From Stutzerimonas zhaodongensis (GTDB lineage Bacteria; Pseudomonadota; Gammaproteobacteria; Pseudomonadales; Pseudomonadaceae), in contig NZ_RFFM01000001.1 of the NCBI RefSeq assembly GCF_003696365.1, positions 945,852 through 1,009,851 of the forward strand: DNA of 64,000 bases, written 5' to 3'. Shown one piece after another: positions 50,441-59,071 of the stretch (the first letter of the stretch is position 1; each line of letters opens with the position of its first letter). The notes beneath the pieces are model-generated. The model was not told the DNA's origin and did no database searches. It saw nothing but the letters and a program-made list of their open reading frames with translations. The translations under genes were made by a program, and so were the position numbers.

Positions 50441-50729
50441 GGCGTTGGCGGTCCTTCTTTTTGAGCTGATCGGTGGCATGGGCTTGATGCAGATCGCTGG
50501 TGGTCTGCTGCAGTGAGAGCTGGTCGGCGCGCTGCGCGGCGACCTCACCACCGAGGCGGATGATGGTCGCGGCCTGCCGCTCGTTGCGCTGCTCGAGCTT
50601 TTGCTGGCGTTCGGTGGCGAGATCCGCGCGGGCGGCTTCTGCATCGATGCGCTGCGCCTGAAAGTTGAGGGCAAGCGCCATGGCGATGAATACGGATGCG
50701 ATGGCGAGCCAGACTTTCCAGCTGGTCAT
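50286..50729 (-). CDS. lysB: Inner-membrane spanin (Rz/LysB-like)
   Basis: 147 residues with an N-terminal membrane anchor (VWLAIASVFIAMALALNF) and a long coiled coil (EAARADLATERQQKLEQRNERQ). It partners the nested outer spanin. ATG 50729 overlaps the stop of the preceding gene. Confidence 0.85.
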   Translation of the reverse strand: MTSWKVWLAIASVFIAMALALNFQAQRIDAEAARADLATERQQKLEQRNERQAATIIRLGGEVAAQRADQLSLQQTTSDLHQAHATDQLKKKDRQRHDPPLQNWADQPLPDAARRLHQRPAITGAAGYRQWLSGRDALHAQPGSPVQ

Positions 50730-50932
50730 TGGCGATACCAACCGGCGAGGTTCATGGCGGCTTCATCCATCTGGCGAACCTCGCCGATCAGCACCAGGCA
50801 GCGCACGCCTGGTACCGCGACGTGCAGCGCCTCAGCGAACTGCTCTGCCAGATGCGGCGACGTGTCGGCCGGCAACTCGAACACATCACCATCCTGGGGG
50901 CTGTGCTTGCGGATCCGCTCATGGTCGATCAT
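50726..50932 (-). CDS. Small lysis-cassette protein (68 aa)
   Basis: 68 residues (MIDHERIRKHSPQDGDVFELPADTS...), soluble and acidic, between endolysin and inner spanin with four-base overlaps on both sides, so the start is firm. No motif known. Function unknown. Confidence 0.72.
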   Translation of the reverse strand: MIDHERIRKHSPQDGDVFELPADTSPHLAEQFAEALHVAVPGVRCLVLIGEVRQMDEAAMNLAGWYRQ

Positions 50933-51747
50933 GCGGCCTGCTCCTGGGCGTGTTCGCCAGCGAACTGGGCATAGGCGCGGGCCAGCTTCACGTCGTAGAG
51001 GTTCTTGGCGTAGGCCGGGCCGTTGTAGCGCTTGGCGAACTCTGCCCACTTCTTACCCTTCAGCGCCTTGTGCAGTGCCGGGTCGGTTTCGATAAAGCAG
51101 ACGAAGGCGTCAAGCTGGGCGGCCTCGCTGAGCGACATGGTGTCCGCGAAGTGCTGGGCGTCCATGTAGCCGAGGCGCTCCCAGTGGTAGCCCATGATCT
51201 GAAACAACCCCCAGCTGGCCGATTCCAGCGCCGAGGCGACGTGGATCTGCTTGGCTTGGGCAAGGCGCTGATGTTCGACGGTGCCGCCGGCATAGCCACC
51301 GGTGCGGCGGTTGACCAGGGCGGGATACTGCGCGGCGCTCTGCTCGGCCTCTGCCTCGGTCATGCCGTTGGCCTGCAGGCGAGCAAACATGACGTGCCGC
51401 TCGAAGAGGATCACCGGGCGACCGTTGGCCAGGAAGCCTTCGCCCTTGCTCTCTACCTGGTTGACGGCCATGACGCTGGCCAGCGGGACGCCGAGACGCT
51501 CGGCGGCCTGCTGCAAGTCCTTGCGCTTGAGCAGCCGGGAGATGTCGGCGCCGGCCAGTGCGGCGAGGGTCTTTGACCCAGCCACGCCGTCGTCAACCAG
51601 GCCGACCTTGAGTTGGTAAGCGCGGACAGCGGCTTCGGTGTTGTCGCCGAAATCGCCATCCACGTACAGACCAGCGCCGTGGCCGTTGAGCTGGTTTTGC
51701 AGCTGGCGCACGGCCAGGCCGCGCGAGCCGTTACGGAGTGCGGTCAT
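50929..51747 (-). CDS. Endolysin: peptidoglycan-binding N-acetylmuramidase
   Basis: 272 residues: an N-terminal peptidoglycan-binding domain (LAVRQLQNQLNGHG...VDGDFGDNTEAAVRAYQ) and a C-terminal N-acetylmuramidase domain (VNQVESKGEGFLANGRPVILFERHVMF, SWGLFQIMGYHWERLGY). It lacks a signal peptide, so the holin should release it. It replaces P2 gpK. ATG 51747 overlaps the holin stop. Confidence 0.9.
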   Translation of the reverse strand: MTALRNGSRGLAVRQLQNQLNGHGAGLYVDGDFGDNTEAAVRAYQLKVGLVDDGVAGSKTLAALAGADISRLLKRKDLQQAAERLGVPLASVMAVNQVESKGEGFLANGRPVILFERHVMFARLQANGMTEAEAEQSAAQYPALVNRRTGGYAGGTVEHQRLAQAKQIHVASALESASWGLFQIMGYHWERLGYMDAQHFADTMSLSEAAQLDAFVCFIETDPALHKALKGKKWAEFAKRYNGPAYAKNLYDVKLARAYAQFAGEHAQEQAA

Positions 51748-52067
51748 AGCTGGTCTGCCTTTTTGATGATGACTTTCTTCGCCGCGGCGCGGCTGGCTTC
51801 GACGCCGAATAGCCCAACCATGCAGGCGAGGAATACCCCAGCCTGCTGCGGCGCGCCGATCAACGCGGGCCCATAGGACACGCCGATGCCGAGCAGCCCG
51901 CAAAGCGGCGCCTCGAGCGCGAGCTGTCGGAGCTTGCCGCCGCTGTAGATGATCCGCCACACGGCGATGAGCATGGCGAGCGCGCCGGCGTAGATCGCCG
52001 GGAAGTTTGCTTCCAACCAGGCGGCAAGCCACGCCCAGGTTTCCGGTCTGTCAGGCATGTGCTTCAT
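51744..52067 (-). CDS. Holin (three-helix family)
   Basis: 107 residues with three hydrophobic helices (about 24-40 AIYAGALAMLIAVWRII; about 55-72 LCGLLGIGVSYGPALIG; about 75-92 QQAGVFLACMVGLFGV) and a basic tail (AAAKKVIIKKADQ). Size and place just before the endolysin fit a class I phage holin (HP1-type). The start may be ATG 52067 or 52058. Confidence 0.82.
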   Translation of the reverse strand: MKHMPDRPETWAWLAAWLEANFPAIYAGALAMLIAVWRIIYSGGKLRQLALEAPLCGLLGIGVSYGPALIGAPQQAGVFLACMVGLFGVEASRAAAKKVIIKKADQL

Positions 52068-52506
52068 TCCGCTGTCCAAGGTTGAGTGTGTGGATGTGCC
52101 GGACTACTTCGCCAAGCAGAGCCGGGCTGTACCGCTGCGGGAGCGGATAGCCCAGCCCGGCGGCGCAGAATTCACTGCAGAACATCCGGCGTTTGTTGTC
52201 GATGGTGATCGGGAGGATCTGGCTGCCAAGCAGGCCGAGCCAGTCATAGCCGCGGCCCTGGTTGGCACTGAACAGCTGCTCGATGCGGGTGGCATCGGCC
52301 CAGGGCACCGGGATCAGGTCCCAGTGGGTAAGGTCGAGCTCGATGCGCTTGGCACGCACGCCACCGTCCATGCCGGACGCAGACAGCCAGCGACCGTCCG
52401 GCATGACCAGCTCGCAGTGGCTGTAGATCGAGCGTGTCCAGAGGCGAATCAGGCGATTGAACAGCGTGCCTTTGCCCTTGTAGAGCGCAAGGTAGATCAG
52501 TCCCAT
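52051..52506 (-). CDS. Permuted papain-like hydrolase (YiiX/NlpC-P60 type)
   Basis: 151 residues. IYSHCELVMPDGRWLSAS holds the His and NKRRMFCSEFCAAGLG the Cys, the order of permuted NlpC/P60 (YaeF/YiiX) enzymes. It may cut peptidoglycan peptides or act on lipids. It lies between gpX and the holin in the lysis region and overlaps both. Not part of P2 itself; role in lysis or entry is inferred. Confidence 0.78.
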   Translation of the reverse strand: MGLIYLALYKGKGTLFNRLIRLWTRSIYSHCELVMPDGRWLSASGMDGGVRAKRIELDLTHWDLIPVPWADATRIEQLFSANQGRGYDWLGLLGSQILPITIDNKRRMFCSEFCAAGLGYPLPQRYSPALLGEVVRHIHTLNLGQRNEAHA

Positions 52507-52706
52507 AGGTTCACCATTTGGCGTTGTTCGGCACGCACGGCCTGTTCCGGCAGCTCGATCAGCGTGCCGTGAGGGATGACCGGGCCGAGGTCGGCCAGGC
52601 CGGGGTTAGCTTCGAGAACTTGCTCGACGACGCCTGCGGTGCGGCCGTAGTGCCGCCAGCAGATGGCGTCGACGGTGTCGCCCTGCTGGGCGCGCAGGCC
52701 GGCCAT
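52497..52706 (-). CDS. X: Tail protein gpX
   Basis: 69 residues, a LysM-like P2 gpX protein (GDTVDAICWRHYGRTAGVVEQVLEANPGLADLGPVIPHGT). Needed for tail assembly. It abuts the next gene by one base and overlaps the hydrolase gene by ten. Confidence 0.9.
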   Translation of the reverse strand: MAGLRAQQGDTVDAICWRHYGRTAGVVEQVLEANPGLADLGPVIPHGTLIELPEQAVRAEQRQMVNLWD

Positions 52707-52894
52707 CAGGCGCGAGCCCCTGCAGGGGGTTCATCGGGATAAACGAACGGGCCGTCGTCGGAGACCAGCGCGCCAGGCGAGACGCCAGTTTCAACGACGC
52801 GGCAGACCGCCAACCCGAGCGGGTGCATGATTTCCCGGTTGATTCGCTCAAGCAGCCCGCGGCGGCTGATCTCGTTCCAGTCGATCGTTTCCAT
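52706..52894 (-). CDS. Small phage protein between L and X (62 aa)
   Basis: 62 residues (METIDWNEISRRGLLERINREIMHPLGLAVCRVVETG...). Start and stop share a base with both neighbours, so it is translated in the O operon. The sequence is typical of a small phage protein found at this place in P2-like Pseudomonas phages. Function unknown. Confidence 0.75.
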   Translation of the reverse strand: METIDWNEISRRGLLERINREIMHPLGLAVCRVVETGVSPGALVSDDGPFVYPDEPPAGARA

Positions 52895-53358
52895 CAGATC
52901 AACTCCACGGTGGTGTGCTTGACGCCGAGGATGCTGCGGATCGCCCAGCGGACATCGCGGCGGTATTCGTCGGCGGTTGGGGTAAGTGCTTCAGCGCGCT
53001 CGGCTCCGTCACCGGTGGCGCTGTAGTCGCGGTACCGTTCGGCCAGCTCAGCGCCGGCGCTGCAGTAGACGGCGCGGCGGTAGAGGTGCAGCAGCTGGCT
53101 TTCGCCCTGGATCTGGTCGGCAGGTACCGAAGCCAGGTCGGCGTAGCCGGCGGCCATCTGGCTGTACTTCCAGCTGTGCAGCTCGCGGTTGACTTCGATC
53201 ACAGCGTTGACTGCTGCGACTTCCAGGCGGGCATCAGTGATGCTGCCATCGAGGCGCAGTGATTCGCGCATGTGCTGGCCGTCCAGGTCGGGATACCAGC
53301 CATCGTTGGTGATGGGGTGCGGCTCTTGGCTGCCCCCTGATGCGATGAATGCGCTCAT
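52894..53358 (-). CDS. L: Head completion protein gpL
   Basis: 154 residues, P2 gpL family (head completion/stabilisation): NDGWYPDLDGQHMRESLRLDGSITDARL, then LASVPADQIQGESQLLHLYRRAVY. It finishes the head after packaging. Follows M after a 96-base gap that holds no clear gene. Confidence 0.92.
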   Translation of the reverse strand: MSAFIASGGSQEPHPITNDGWYPDLDGQHMRESLRLDGSITDARLEVAAVNAVIEVNRELHSWKYSQMAAGYADLASVPADQIQGESQLLHLYRRAVYCSAGAELAERYRDYSATGDGAERAEALTPTADEYRRDVRWAIRSILGVKHTTVELI

Positions 53359-53454
53359 GAATTCTTCCCTAGTTCGGCGGTGGTCGGGGCGTCACGACAA
53401 GGCAAGGAGAAAACCCGTCGATCAGCCCCGAGCCGCCGGGGGGCGTGGGGACGC

Positions 53455-54273
53455 TCAGTTAGCGGGTGGCTCGCCGGTACCGGTTTCGGTGGCCTGCGTG
53501 CCTGGGTCGGTTTGATCGCCTTCGCCCTGGTTGGGGCTGGACGTCTCGTCGACTGGTGGCGTGCCGGTACCGGGTACGGTTGGCGTGCTTTCCGCGTGTT
53601 TCTTCAGGAGGCGCTGGACCTGCTCTAGATCTTTTTTGCCGCCGCAGTTGCTGTGCAGGTCGATGGCGCGGGCGAGATTAGCGCGCGCCTCTTCCAGCCC
53701 TTCGGCATTCGGGGCGGCTTCGTCCAGCTCGGCGAGGTACGCCTTGCCCAGGGCGAGGTGCAGCTTGGCGCGGGCTTGGTCCGGCATGTCGTGCGCTGCG
53801 GTGATATCCGCAGCCAGCGTCAGAACGAAACGGTCAAAGGGCTCGCCGGCCTTCTGCTGCTTGAGTGCGGCGTTGGCCACTTCCTCAGCCAGCAGGCAAC
53901 CGGTGGTGCGCTCGAAACGGTCCGGCATCTTGAGCTTGTGCTCGAGGACATAGCGGCCGATGTGCAACGCCGCGGCGTAGTCACCCGCGTCGATGTTCCA
54001 CACCATCAGCGTGGTGAGCACGTCGTCCTGGGCGCCGTTGCCGGCGGACAGCACACCCTCGATGTAAGGCGCGTAGGCCGGGATCAGCGAGCGTTTGAGC
54101 TCAGCCTTGCCCTGCTCCGACTGCACCTGCTTGAGGCGCAGTCGGTCCTGGTTGAGTTGCAGCAGCTGCTGTTCGTAGGCAGTGGCTCCGGCCATCGACA
54201 TGGCCGGGGCTACGTCAGCAGCCTGCAGGGCTGCGCGTTTGCGCAGCTGGTTGCGTTGGGCTGGGCTGAGCAT
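53455..54273 (-). CDS. M: Terminase small (endonuclease) subunit gpM
   Basis: 272 residues, P2 gpM family: LSPAQRNQLRKRAALQAAD start, IEGVLSAGNGAQDDVLTTLMVWNIDAGDYAAALHIGRYVL core. It cuts cos with gpP. The C-terminus is a long acidic Thr/Pro/Gly-rich tail (PTVPGTGTPPVDE...), longer than in P2. Three bases separate it from N. Confidence 0.92.
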   Translation of the reverse strand: MLSPAQRNQLRKRAALQAADVAPAMSMAGATAYEQQLLQLNQDRLRLKQVQSEQGKAELKRSLIPAYAPYIEGVLSAGNGAQDDVLTTLMVWNIDAGDYAAALHIGRYVLEHKLKMPDRFERTTGCLLAEEVANAALKQQKAGEPFDRFVLTLAADITAAHDMPDQARAKLHLALGKAYLAELDEAAPNAEGLEEARANLARAIDLHSNCGGKKDLEQVQRLLKKHAESTPTVPGTGTPPVDETSSPNQGEGDQTDPGTQATETGTGEPPAN

Positions 54274-54276
54274 GGC

Positions 54277-55287
54277 TTACACCGCCTCGATGTTTTCGAC
54301 CAGGGCGACCAGACCGAAGTCTTCGATCACATAGGCGTCATTACTCGACTGGTAGTCAGCGATGCGGTCGTACTCCGGCTCGTCCTTGACATGGCGGCGA
54401 CGGGCGCCTTCCTGGAAGTAGATCGAGAGGTTCGACAGGGTCGTGACCAGCACGGTACCGGCCGGGAAGAACGGAGCGTCGACGACCGGCAAGCCACCAA
54501 TGCGAGCGCGGGTCATGATCTCCTGCGCGGCGTTCTCTTCCTGATTGGAAGCGGCGCCCTTCTCGACTGCTGCGAGCAGCTTGTCGTGCATGAGGTCCCG
54601 CGAAATCATGACCACCAGGTTGGGGTGGTTGCGGTGCCAGGGGTCGAGCATCTGCACGGCGTCGAATACAACGCCATCAAGTGTCTTGTAATCGCCGCTA
54701 GCGCCAACGGTGACCTTGCCGGATGCGGCAACGACTTCGTCCAGGACTCGATCAGCTGCACCGGTGCGGATCTTTTGCAGCCAACCGACGTTGACATCCT
54801 GCAGGAGCTGGTTGGCAGTGATATCGGTGGCGGCTGCGGCACTGGTGCCGTTGAAGCCAATCATGATGCGGTCAAGCGCTTGGCGCTCGGTGATGGAACC
54901 GGACAGGCGCACCTGGAAGTCAGGAAACTTAGCCCAGGCATCGATCAGAGCGTATGGGAACGCGCTGTCGAAGTTGGTCTGCTTGCAGCTGTAGCTGTCC
55001 TTGCTCAGGGCGCTACGGTCGGCGGGGTTACGGCGCCCGCCGGCTTTGGTGTTGGTGCGGCTGGCGATCGGACCATTCACGCCCAGCAGCAGCGCTTCGC
55101 CTTCTTGCTGCTCTACGCCAATGACGTTGATGCGCTTGAGCAGGCCGCTGGCCTCCTGGATGGCGCTTTCCAGCTTCTGCTGGACAGTTGGTGTGACGTT
55201 GAATTTCTCGGTGGCGTTGTCTACGCCGTTGAGCTTGGCCACCTGCTGCAGGTAGCCGTTGAACAATTTGCGGGTTTCGTTACGCAT
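54277..55287 (-). CDS. N: Major capsid protein gpN
   Basis: 336 residues with the P2 gpN pattern: MRNETRKLFNGYLQQVAKLNGV start, DAWAKFPDFQVRLSGSITERQALDRIMIGFNGTSAAAATDI centre. It forms the icosahedral shell on the gpO scaffold and is trimmed by it. Confidence 0.94.
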   Translation of the reverse strand: MRNETRKLFNGYLQQVAKLNGVDNATEKFNVTPTVQQKLESAIQEASGLLKRINVIGVEQQEGEALLLGVNGPIASRTNTKAGGRRNPADRSALSKDSYSCKQTNFDSAFPYALIDAWAKFPDFQVRLSGSITERQALDRIMIGFNGTSAAAATDITANQLLQDVNVGWLQKIRTGAADRVLDEVVAASGKVTVGASGDYKTLDGVVFDAVQMLDPWHRNHPNLVVMISRDLMHDKLLAAVEKGAASNQEENAAQEIMTRARIGGLPVVDAPFFPAGTVLVTTLSNLSIYFQEGARRRHVKDEPEYDRIADYQSSNDAYVIEDFGLVALVENIEAV

Positions 55288-55305
55288 GAGGAGCTCCGGC
55301 GTCGA

Positions 55306-56142
55306 TCAGTAAGTGGTGAGGATTTGCTGGCCGCTGCCGGAAACCGACGGGCGCTGCTGTTGGCTGTGGTCCTGGGTACTGCCGAGCTTGCTGGTGAGCT
55401 CAGCGAGGGCCGACTCCAGCTTGGTGACTTTCTCGTCCAGGACGGTGGCATCGGAGCTGTACGCCTCCAGAGCGGCCTGCTGCTTTTCAGCAAACTCAAC
55501 CAGGGCGGTGACTGCATCGCCCATCTCGCCGAACTGGGCGTCGGCCTCTTTGCCCTTGGTGAACAGAGCCTTGACCCGAGCGGCCAGATCCTTGAACGCG
55601 CCGGGCTGCTCGGTGACTTCGTCGAACTGGAGCTCGACTTCCTCGGCAGCGGTGAAAAGGTTGTCCGGATGCTGTTTGCGGTTGGCCAGGGTGCCGTGCT
55701 TGGCGCTGAATTCGAGGGCTTCGGTACCCAGGCTGGCGGGGCTGTCGGTGATGGCCAGGCCGATGAGGTAAGCCTTGCCGGTGTCGGCGAACTTGGGCTG
55801 GACCTCCATCGAGGTGTAGACCTTCTGGCGTTTCTTGTTCAGGGCCAGCAGCGCGTCGTTGGGCTCGATCTGGGCGTATAGCGCGAGCTTCTGCTCGCCG
55901 TTGATCTCGACTTCTTCAGCCTTGACCGCCAGCACGTCGCCATAGGCGCCGAACGGGGTATCGGGTGCGATGCCTTTGATGTGTTCGCAGTTGATCCGAG
56001 CGCCGTAGGTGGCCGGGTTGTACTGGCCGGCGATGTCTTCGATCCAGCTGCGCTCAATGTTGCGGCCGTCGGTGGTCGCGCCTTCAACGGCAACGCGGAA
56101 CCACTTGGAGCGGAATTTCTTGGTGTCGGTCTTGCCGGCCAT
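55306..56142 (-). CDS. O: Capsid scaffold/protease gpO
   Basis: 278 residues from ATG 56142 (MAGKTDTKKFRSKWFRVAVEGATTDGR). The N-terminal half is the gpO serine protease (NCEHIKGIAPDTPFGAYGDV, with Ser in AITDSPASLGTEAL), the C-terminal half a coiled-coil scaffold (EKQQAALEAY...LESALAELTSKLG). First gene of the rightmost leftward late operon. The open frame above 56142 covers the late promoter and is probably not translated. Confidence 0.92.
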   Translation of the reverse strand: MAGKTDTKKFRSKWFRVAVEGATTDGRNIERSWIEDIAGQYNPATYGARINCEHIKGIAPDTPFGAYGDVLAVKAEEVEINGEQKLALYAQIEPNDALLALNKKRQKVYTSMEVQPKFADTGKAYLIGLAITDSPASLGTEALEFSAKHGTLANRKQHPDNLFTAAEEVELQFDEVTEQPGAFKDLAARVKALFTKGKEADAQFGEMGDAVTALVEFAEKQQAALEAYSSDATVLDEKVTKLESALAELTSKLGSTQDHSQQQRPSVSGSGQQILTTY

Positions 56143-56230
56143 GCGGTCTGTCCTCAGTCGGTAGCTGCTGGGTGCAGTTGCTGTGAGGGCATGGTCGGCA
56201 ACGCGCGCGGTGCGGGCAATCTGCCTGCTG

Positions 56231-56249
56231 TGTAGGGGAAACAGGTACA
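56231..56249. promoter_or_regulatory. Ogr-type late promoter site between O and P
   Basis: TGTAGGGGAAACAGGTACA shares the TGTAG...TACA frame of the PF and PV sites. It lies in the gap between the divergent O and P operons, where P2 has its divergent late promoters. Confidence 0.6.
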
Positions 56250-56296
56250 TGGCGCGGCGCTAACACGCCTCTCGCGTGCGCGACACCATCTGCGCC

Positions 56297-58060
56297 ATGA
56301 ACACACCGACCGAACTCCCCGCCCAACGTGATAACCGCCGCCAGGCCAAGTTTTTGTACTGGACGGGCTGGCGTATCACCGATATTGCCGACTACCTGGA
56401 CGAGAAGGAAAAGACCGTCCACAGCTGGAAGGCGCGGGACGAGTGGGACCGGGCGGACAACGTCGAGCGGATCGGCGGAGCGCTCGAGGCGCGCCTAGTG
56501 CAGCTGATCCTGAAGGACGGCAAGAGCGGCGGCGACTACAAGGAAATCGACCTGCTGCACCGCCAACTAGAGCGGCAGGCGCGGATCGAGCGGTTCAAGG
56601 GCGGCGGTACCGAAACGGAATTAAACCCGAACCTAGCCAAGCGCAACGAGGGGCCAAAGGCAAAGCCCAAGCGCAACGAGTTCGCCGAGGAGCATATCGA
56701 GCAGCTCGAGGAAGCGTTCCGCGACGGGTGCTTCGGCTATCAGCTGGACTGGTACCGGGCGGGCAACCAGCGCACGCGGGCGATCCTCAAGAGCCGGCAG
56801 ATCGGCGCGACCTACTACTTTGCCCGCGAAGCGCTGCTTGATGCGCTGGTGACGGGGCGCAACCAAATCTTCCTGTCCGCTTCGAAGAATCAGGCTCACA
56901 TTTTCAAGGCGTATATCCAGGCGTTCGCCCGCGAGGTCTGCCAGGTCGAGCTGACCGGTGACCCGATCATCCTGGCCAATGGCGCCGAGCTGCATTTCCT
57001 CGGTACCAACGCGCGCACGGCGCAGGGGTACCACGGCAACTTCTACTTCGACGAATTCTTCTGGACCTTCAAGTTCAACGAGCTGAACAAAGTCGCCAGC
57101 GGCATGGCGATGCAGAAGCAATACCGCCGCACCTACTTTTCGACGCCCTCGAGCATGGCCCATGAGGCCTATTCGTTCTGGACGGGTGAGCGCTTCAACA
57201 AGGGCAAGCCGGCGGCGCAGCGGATCCAGCTGGATGTGTCGCACGATGCCCTGCAGCAGGGCCGGCTGTGCGAGGACCGGATCTGGCGCCAGATCGTGAC
57301 CATCCTGGACGCCGAACAGCGCGGCTGCGATCTATTCGACATCGAGGAGCTGCGCCAGGAGTACAGCGCGGAGGCCTACGCCAACCTGCTGATGTGTCAG
57401 TTCGTCGATGACGGCGCGTCGATCTTCCCGCTCAACATCTTGCAGCCCTGCATGGTTGATAGCTGGATCGAGTGGAACGAGGACTACAAGCCGTTCGCCG
57501 ATCGGCCTTTCGGTGATCGCCAGGTGTGGGTGGGCTATGACCCGGCCGAGACCGGTGATAGCGCTGGCCTGATCGTCGTGGCGCCGCCGCTGGTACCGGG
57601 CGGCAAGTTCCGCGTGCTCGAGCGCCATCAGTTTCGCGGGATGGACTTCGCTGCCCAGGCCGAGGCGATCCGCCGGGTGACGCTGCGCTATTGGGTGACC
57701 TACATCGGCATCGACATGACCGGCATGGGTTCGGGCGTGGCGCAGCTGGTGAAGCAGTTCTTCCCGAACCTGACCACCTTCAGCTACTCGCCGGAGGTGA
57801 AAACCCGCCTGGTACTGAAGGCCTACGACGTAATCCACAAAGGCCGGCTGGAATTCGACGCCGGCTGGACGGACCTCGCTTCCTCACTGATGGCCATCCG
57901 CAAGACCACCACGGCCAGCGGCCGGCAGATGACTTACACGGCCGGGCGTACCGATGACACCGGGCACGCCGATCTGGCCTGGGCGCTATTCCATGCCCTG
58001 CACAACGAGCCCCTCGAGGGCATGACCGCTCAGAACACCAGCTTCATGGAGATCTACTGA
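56297..58060 (+). CDS. P: Terminase large (ATPase) subunit gpP
   Basis: 587 residues, P2 gpP family. An N-terminal helix-turn-helix (RITDIADYLDEKEKTVHSWKARDEW) binds DNA; the ATPase has a Walker A-like ILKSRQIGATYYFAR and Walker B NFYFDEFFW; the C-terminal nuclease-like domain holds VGYDPAETGDSAGLIVV. It packages DNA with gpM. ATG 56297 is chosen by homology of MNTPTELPAQRD; the portal gene starts one base before its end. Confidence 0.93.
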   Translation: MNTPTELPAQRDNRRQAKFLYWTGWRITDIADYLDEKEKTVHSWKARDEWDRADNVERIGGALEARLVQLILKDGKSGGDYKEIDLLHRQLERQARIERFKGGGTETELNPNLAKRNEGPKAKPKRNEFAEEHIEQLEEAFRDGCFGYQLDWYRAGNQRTRAILKSRQIGATYYFAREALLDALVTGRNQIFLSASKNQAHIFKAYIQAFAREVCQVELTGDPIILANGAELHFLGTNARTAQGYHGNFYFDEFFWTFKFNELNKVASGMAMQKQYRRTYFSTPSSMAHEAYSFWTGERFNKGKPAAQRIQLDVSHDALQQGRLCEDRIWRQIVTILDAEQRGCDLFDIEELRQEYSAEAYANLLMCQFVDDGASIFPLNILQPCMVDSWIEWNEDYKPFADRPFGDRQVWVGYDPAETGDSAGLIVVAPPLVPGGKFRVLERHQFRGMDFAAQAEAIRRVTLRYWVTYIGIDMTGMGSGVAQLVKQFFPNLTTFSYSPEVKTRLVLKAYDVIHKGRLEFDAGWTDLASSLMAIRKTTTASGRQMTYTAGRTDDTGHADLAWALFHALHNEPLEGMTAQNTSFMEIY

Positions 58061-59061
58061 TGACTACCGACATTGCCGCCGCACCTGCCCCGGGCATCGA
58101 GGCCTTCACCTTCGGCGATCCGATGCCGGTACTAGATGGCCGCGAGCTCCTCGATTATCTGGAATGCTGGCTGAATGGGCGCTGGTACGAACCACCGCTG
58201 TCGCTGGATGGTCTGGCGAAGTCGACCAGGGCGAGTGTTTTCCTGCAGAGCGGGCTTAACTTCAAGCGCAACATGCTCGAGCGGACGTTCATTCCGCACA
58301 GCCTGCTGAGCCGGCAGGCGTTCGGCCAGTTCGCCCTGGACTGGTTGTGGTGTGGCAATGCGTACCTGGAGCGGCGGCAGAACATGCTCGGCCAGGCGCT
58401 GAGCCTGCAGCCGACGCTGGCGAAATACATGCGCCGCGGGGCTGATCTGGAGACCTATTACCAGGTGCGCGGATGGCAGGACGAACACGAATTCGCACCG
58501 GGCACGATCTGCCATCTGCGCGAGGCGGATATCAACCAGGAGGTGTACGGGTTGCCGGAATGGTTGTCGGCGCTGCAGTCGGCGCTGCTGAACGAGTCCG
58601 CCACCTTGTTCCGCCGGCGCTACTACCAGAACGGCAGCCATGCCGGCTTCATCATGTACATGACCGACGCGGCCCAGAAGGAAGAAGACGTCGACGCCCT
58701 GCGCACCGCGCTGAAATCAGCCAAGGGGCCGGGCAACTTCCGCAACCTGTTCATGTACGCACCGGGTGGCAAGAAGGATGGCATCCAGCTACTGCCGGTG
58801 AGCGAGGTGGCGGCAAAGGACGAGTTCGGTTCGATCAAGAACATCAGCCGCGACGATCTGCTCGCCGCGCTGCGGATCCCGCCCCAGCTGATGGGCATCG
58901 TCCCGCAGAACGCTGGGGGGTTCGGCTCGCTGAGGGAGGCTGCCGAAGTGTGGGCAGTCAACGAGCTTGAGCCGATCCAGGCGAGGTTGGCTCAGGTGAA
59001 TGAATGGGTTGGGGAGGAGGTGGTGCGGTTCAGGGAGTTTGCGTTGCCGGCTAAGGACTGA
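58060..59061 (+). CDS. Q: Portal protein gpQ
   Basis: 333 residues, P2 gpQ family: FTFGDPMPVLDGRELLDYLECWLNGRWYEPP start and LRIPPQLMGIVPQNAGGFGSLREAAEVW near the end. It forms the ring for DNA passage. Shares a base with P, as a two-gene rightward operon; cos is expected just beyond it. Confidence 0.94.
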   Translation: MTTDIAAAPAPGIEAFTFGDPMPVLDGRELLDYLECWLNGRWYEPPLSLDGLAKSTRASVFLQSGLNFKRNMLERTFIPHSLLSRQAFGQFALDWLWCGNAYLERRQNMLGQALSLQPTLAKYMRRGADLETYYQVRGWQDEHEFAPGTICHLREADINQEVYGLPEWLSALQSALLNESATLFRRRYYQNGSHAGFIMYMTDAAQKEEDVDALRTALKSAKGPGNFRNLFMYAPGGKKDGIQLLPVSEVAAKDEFGSIKNISRDDLLAALRIPPQLMGIVPQNAGGFGSLREAAEVWAVNELEPIQARLAQVNEWVGEEVVRFREFALPAKD

Positions 59062-59071
59062 GCTCGGCACG

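Noticed and set aside
53653-55881. 742-residue open frame opposite genes M, N and O
   Set aside because: Shadow of three well-recognised P2 genes with overlapping operon structure; no ribosome site or motif of its own.
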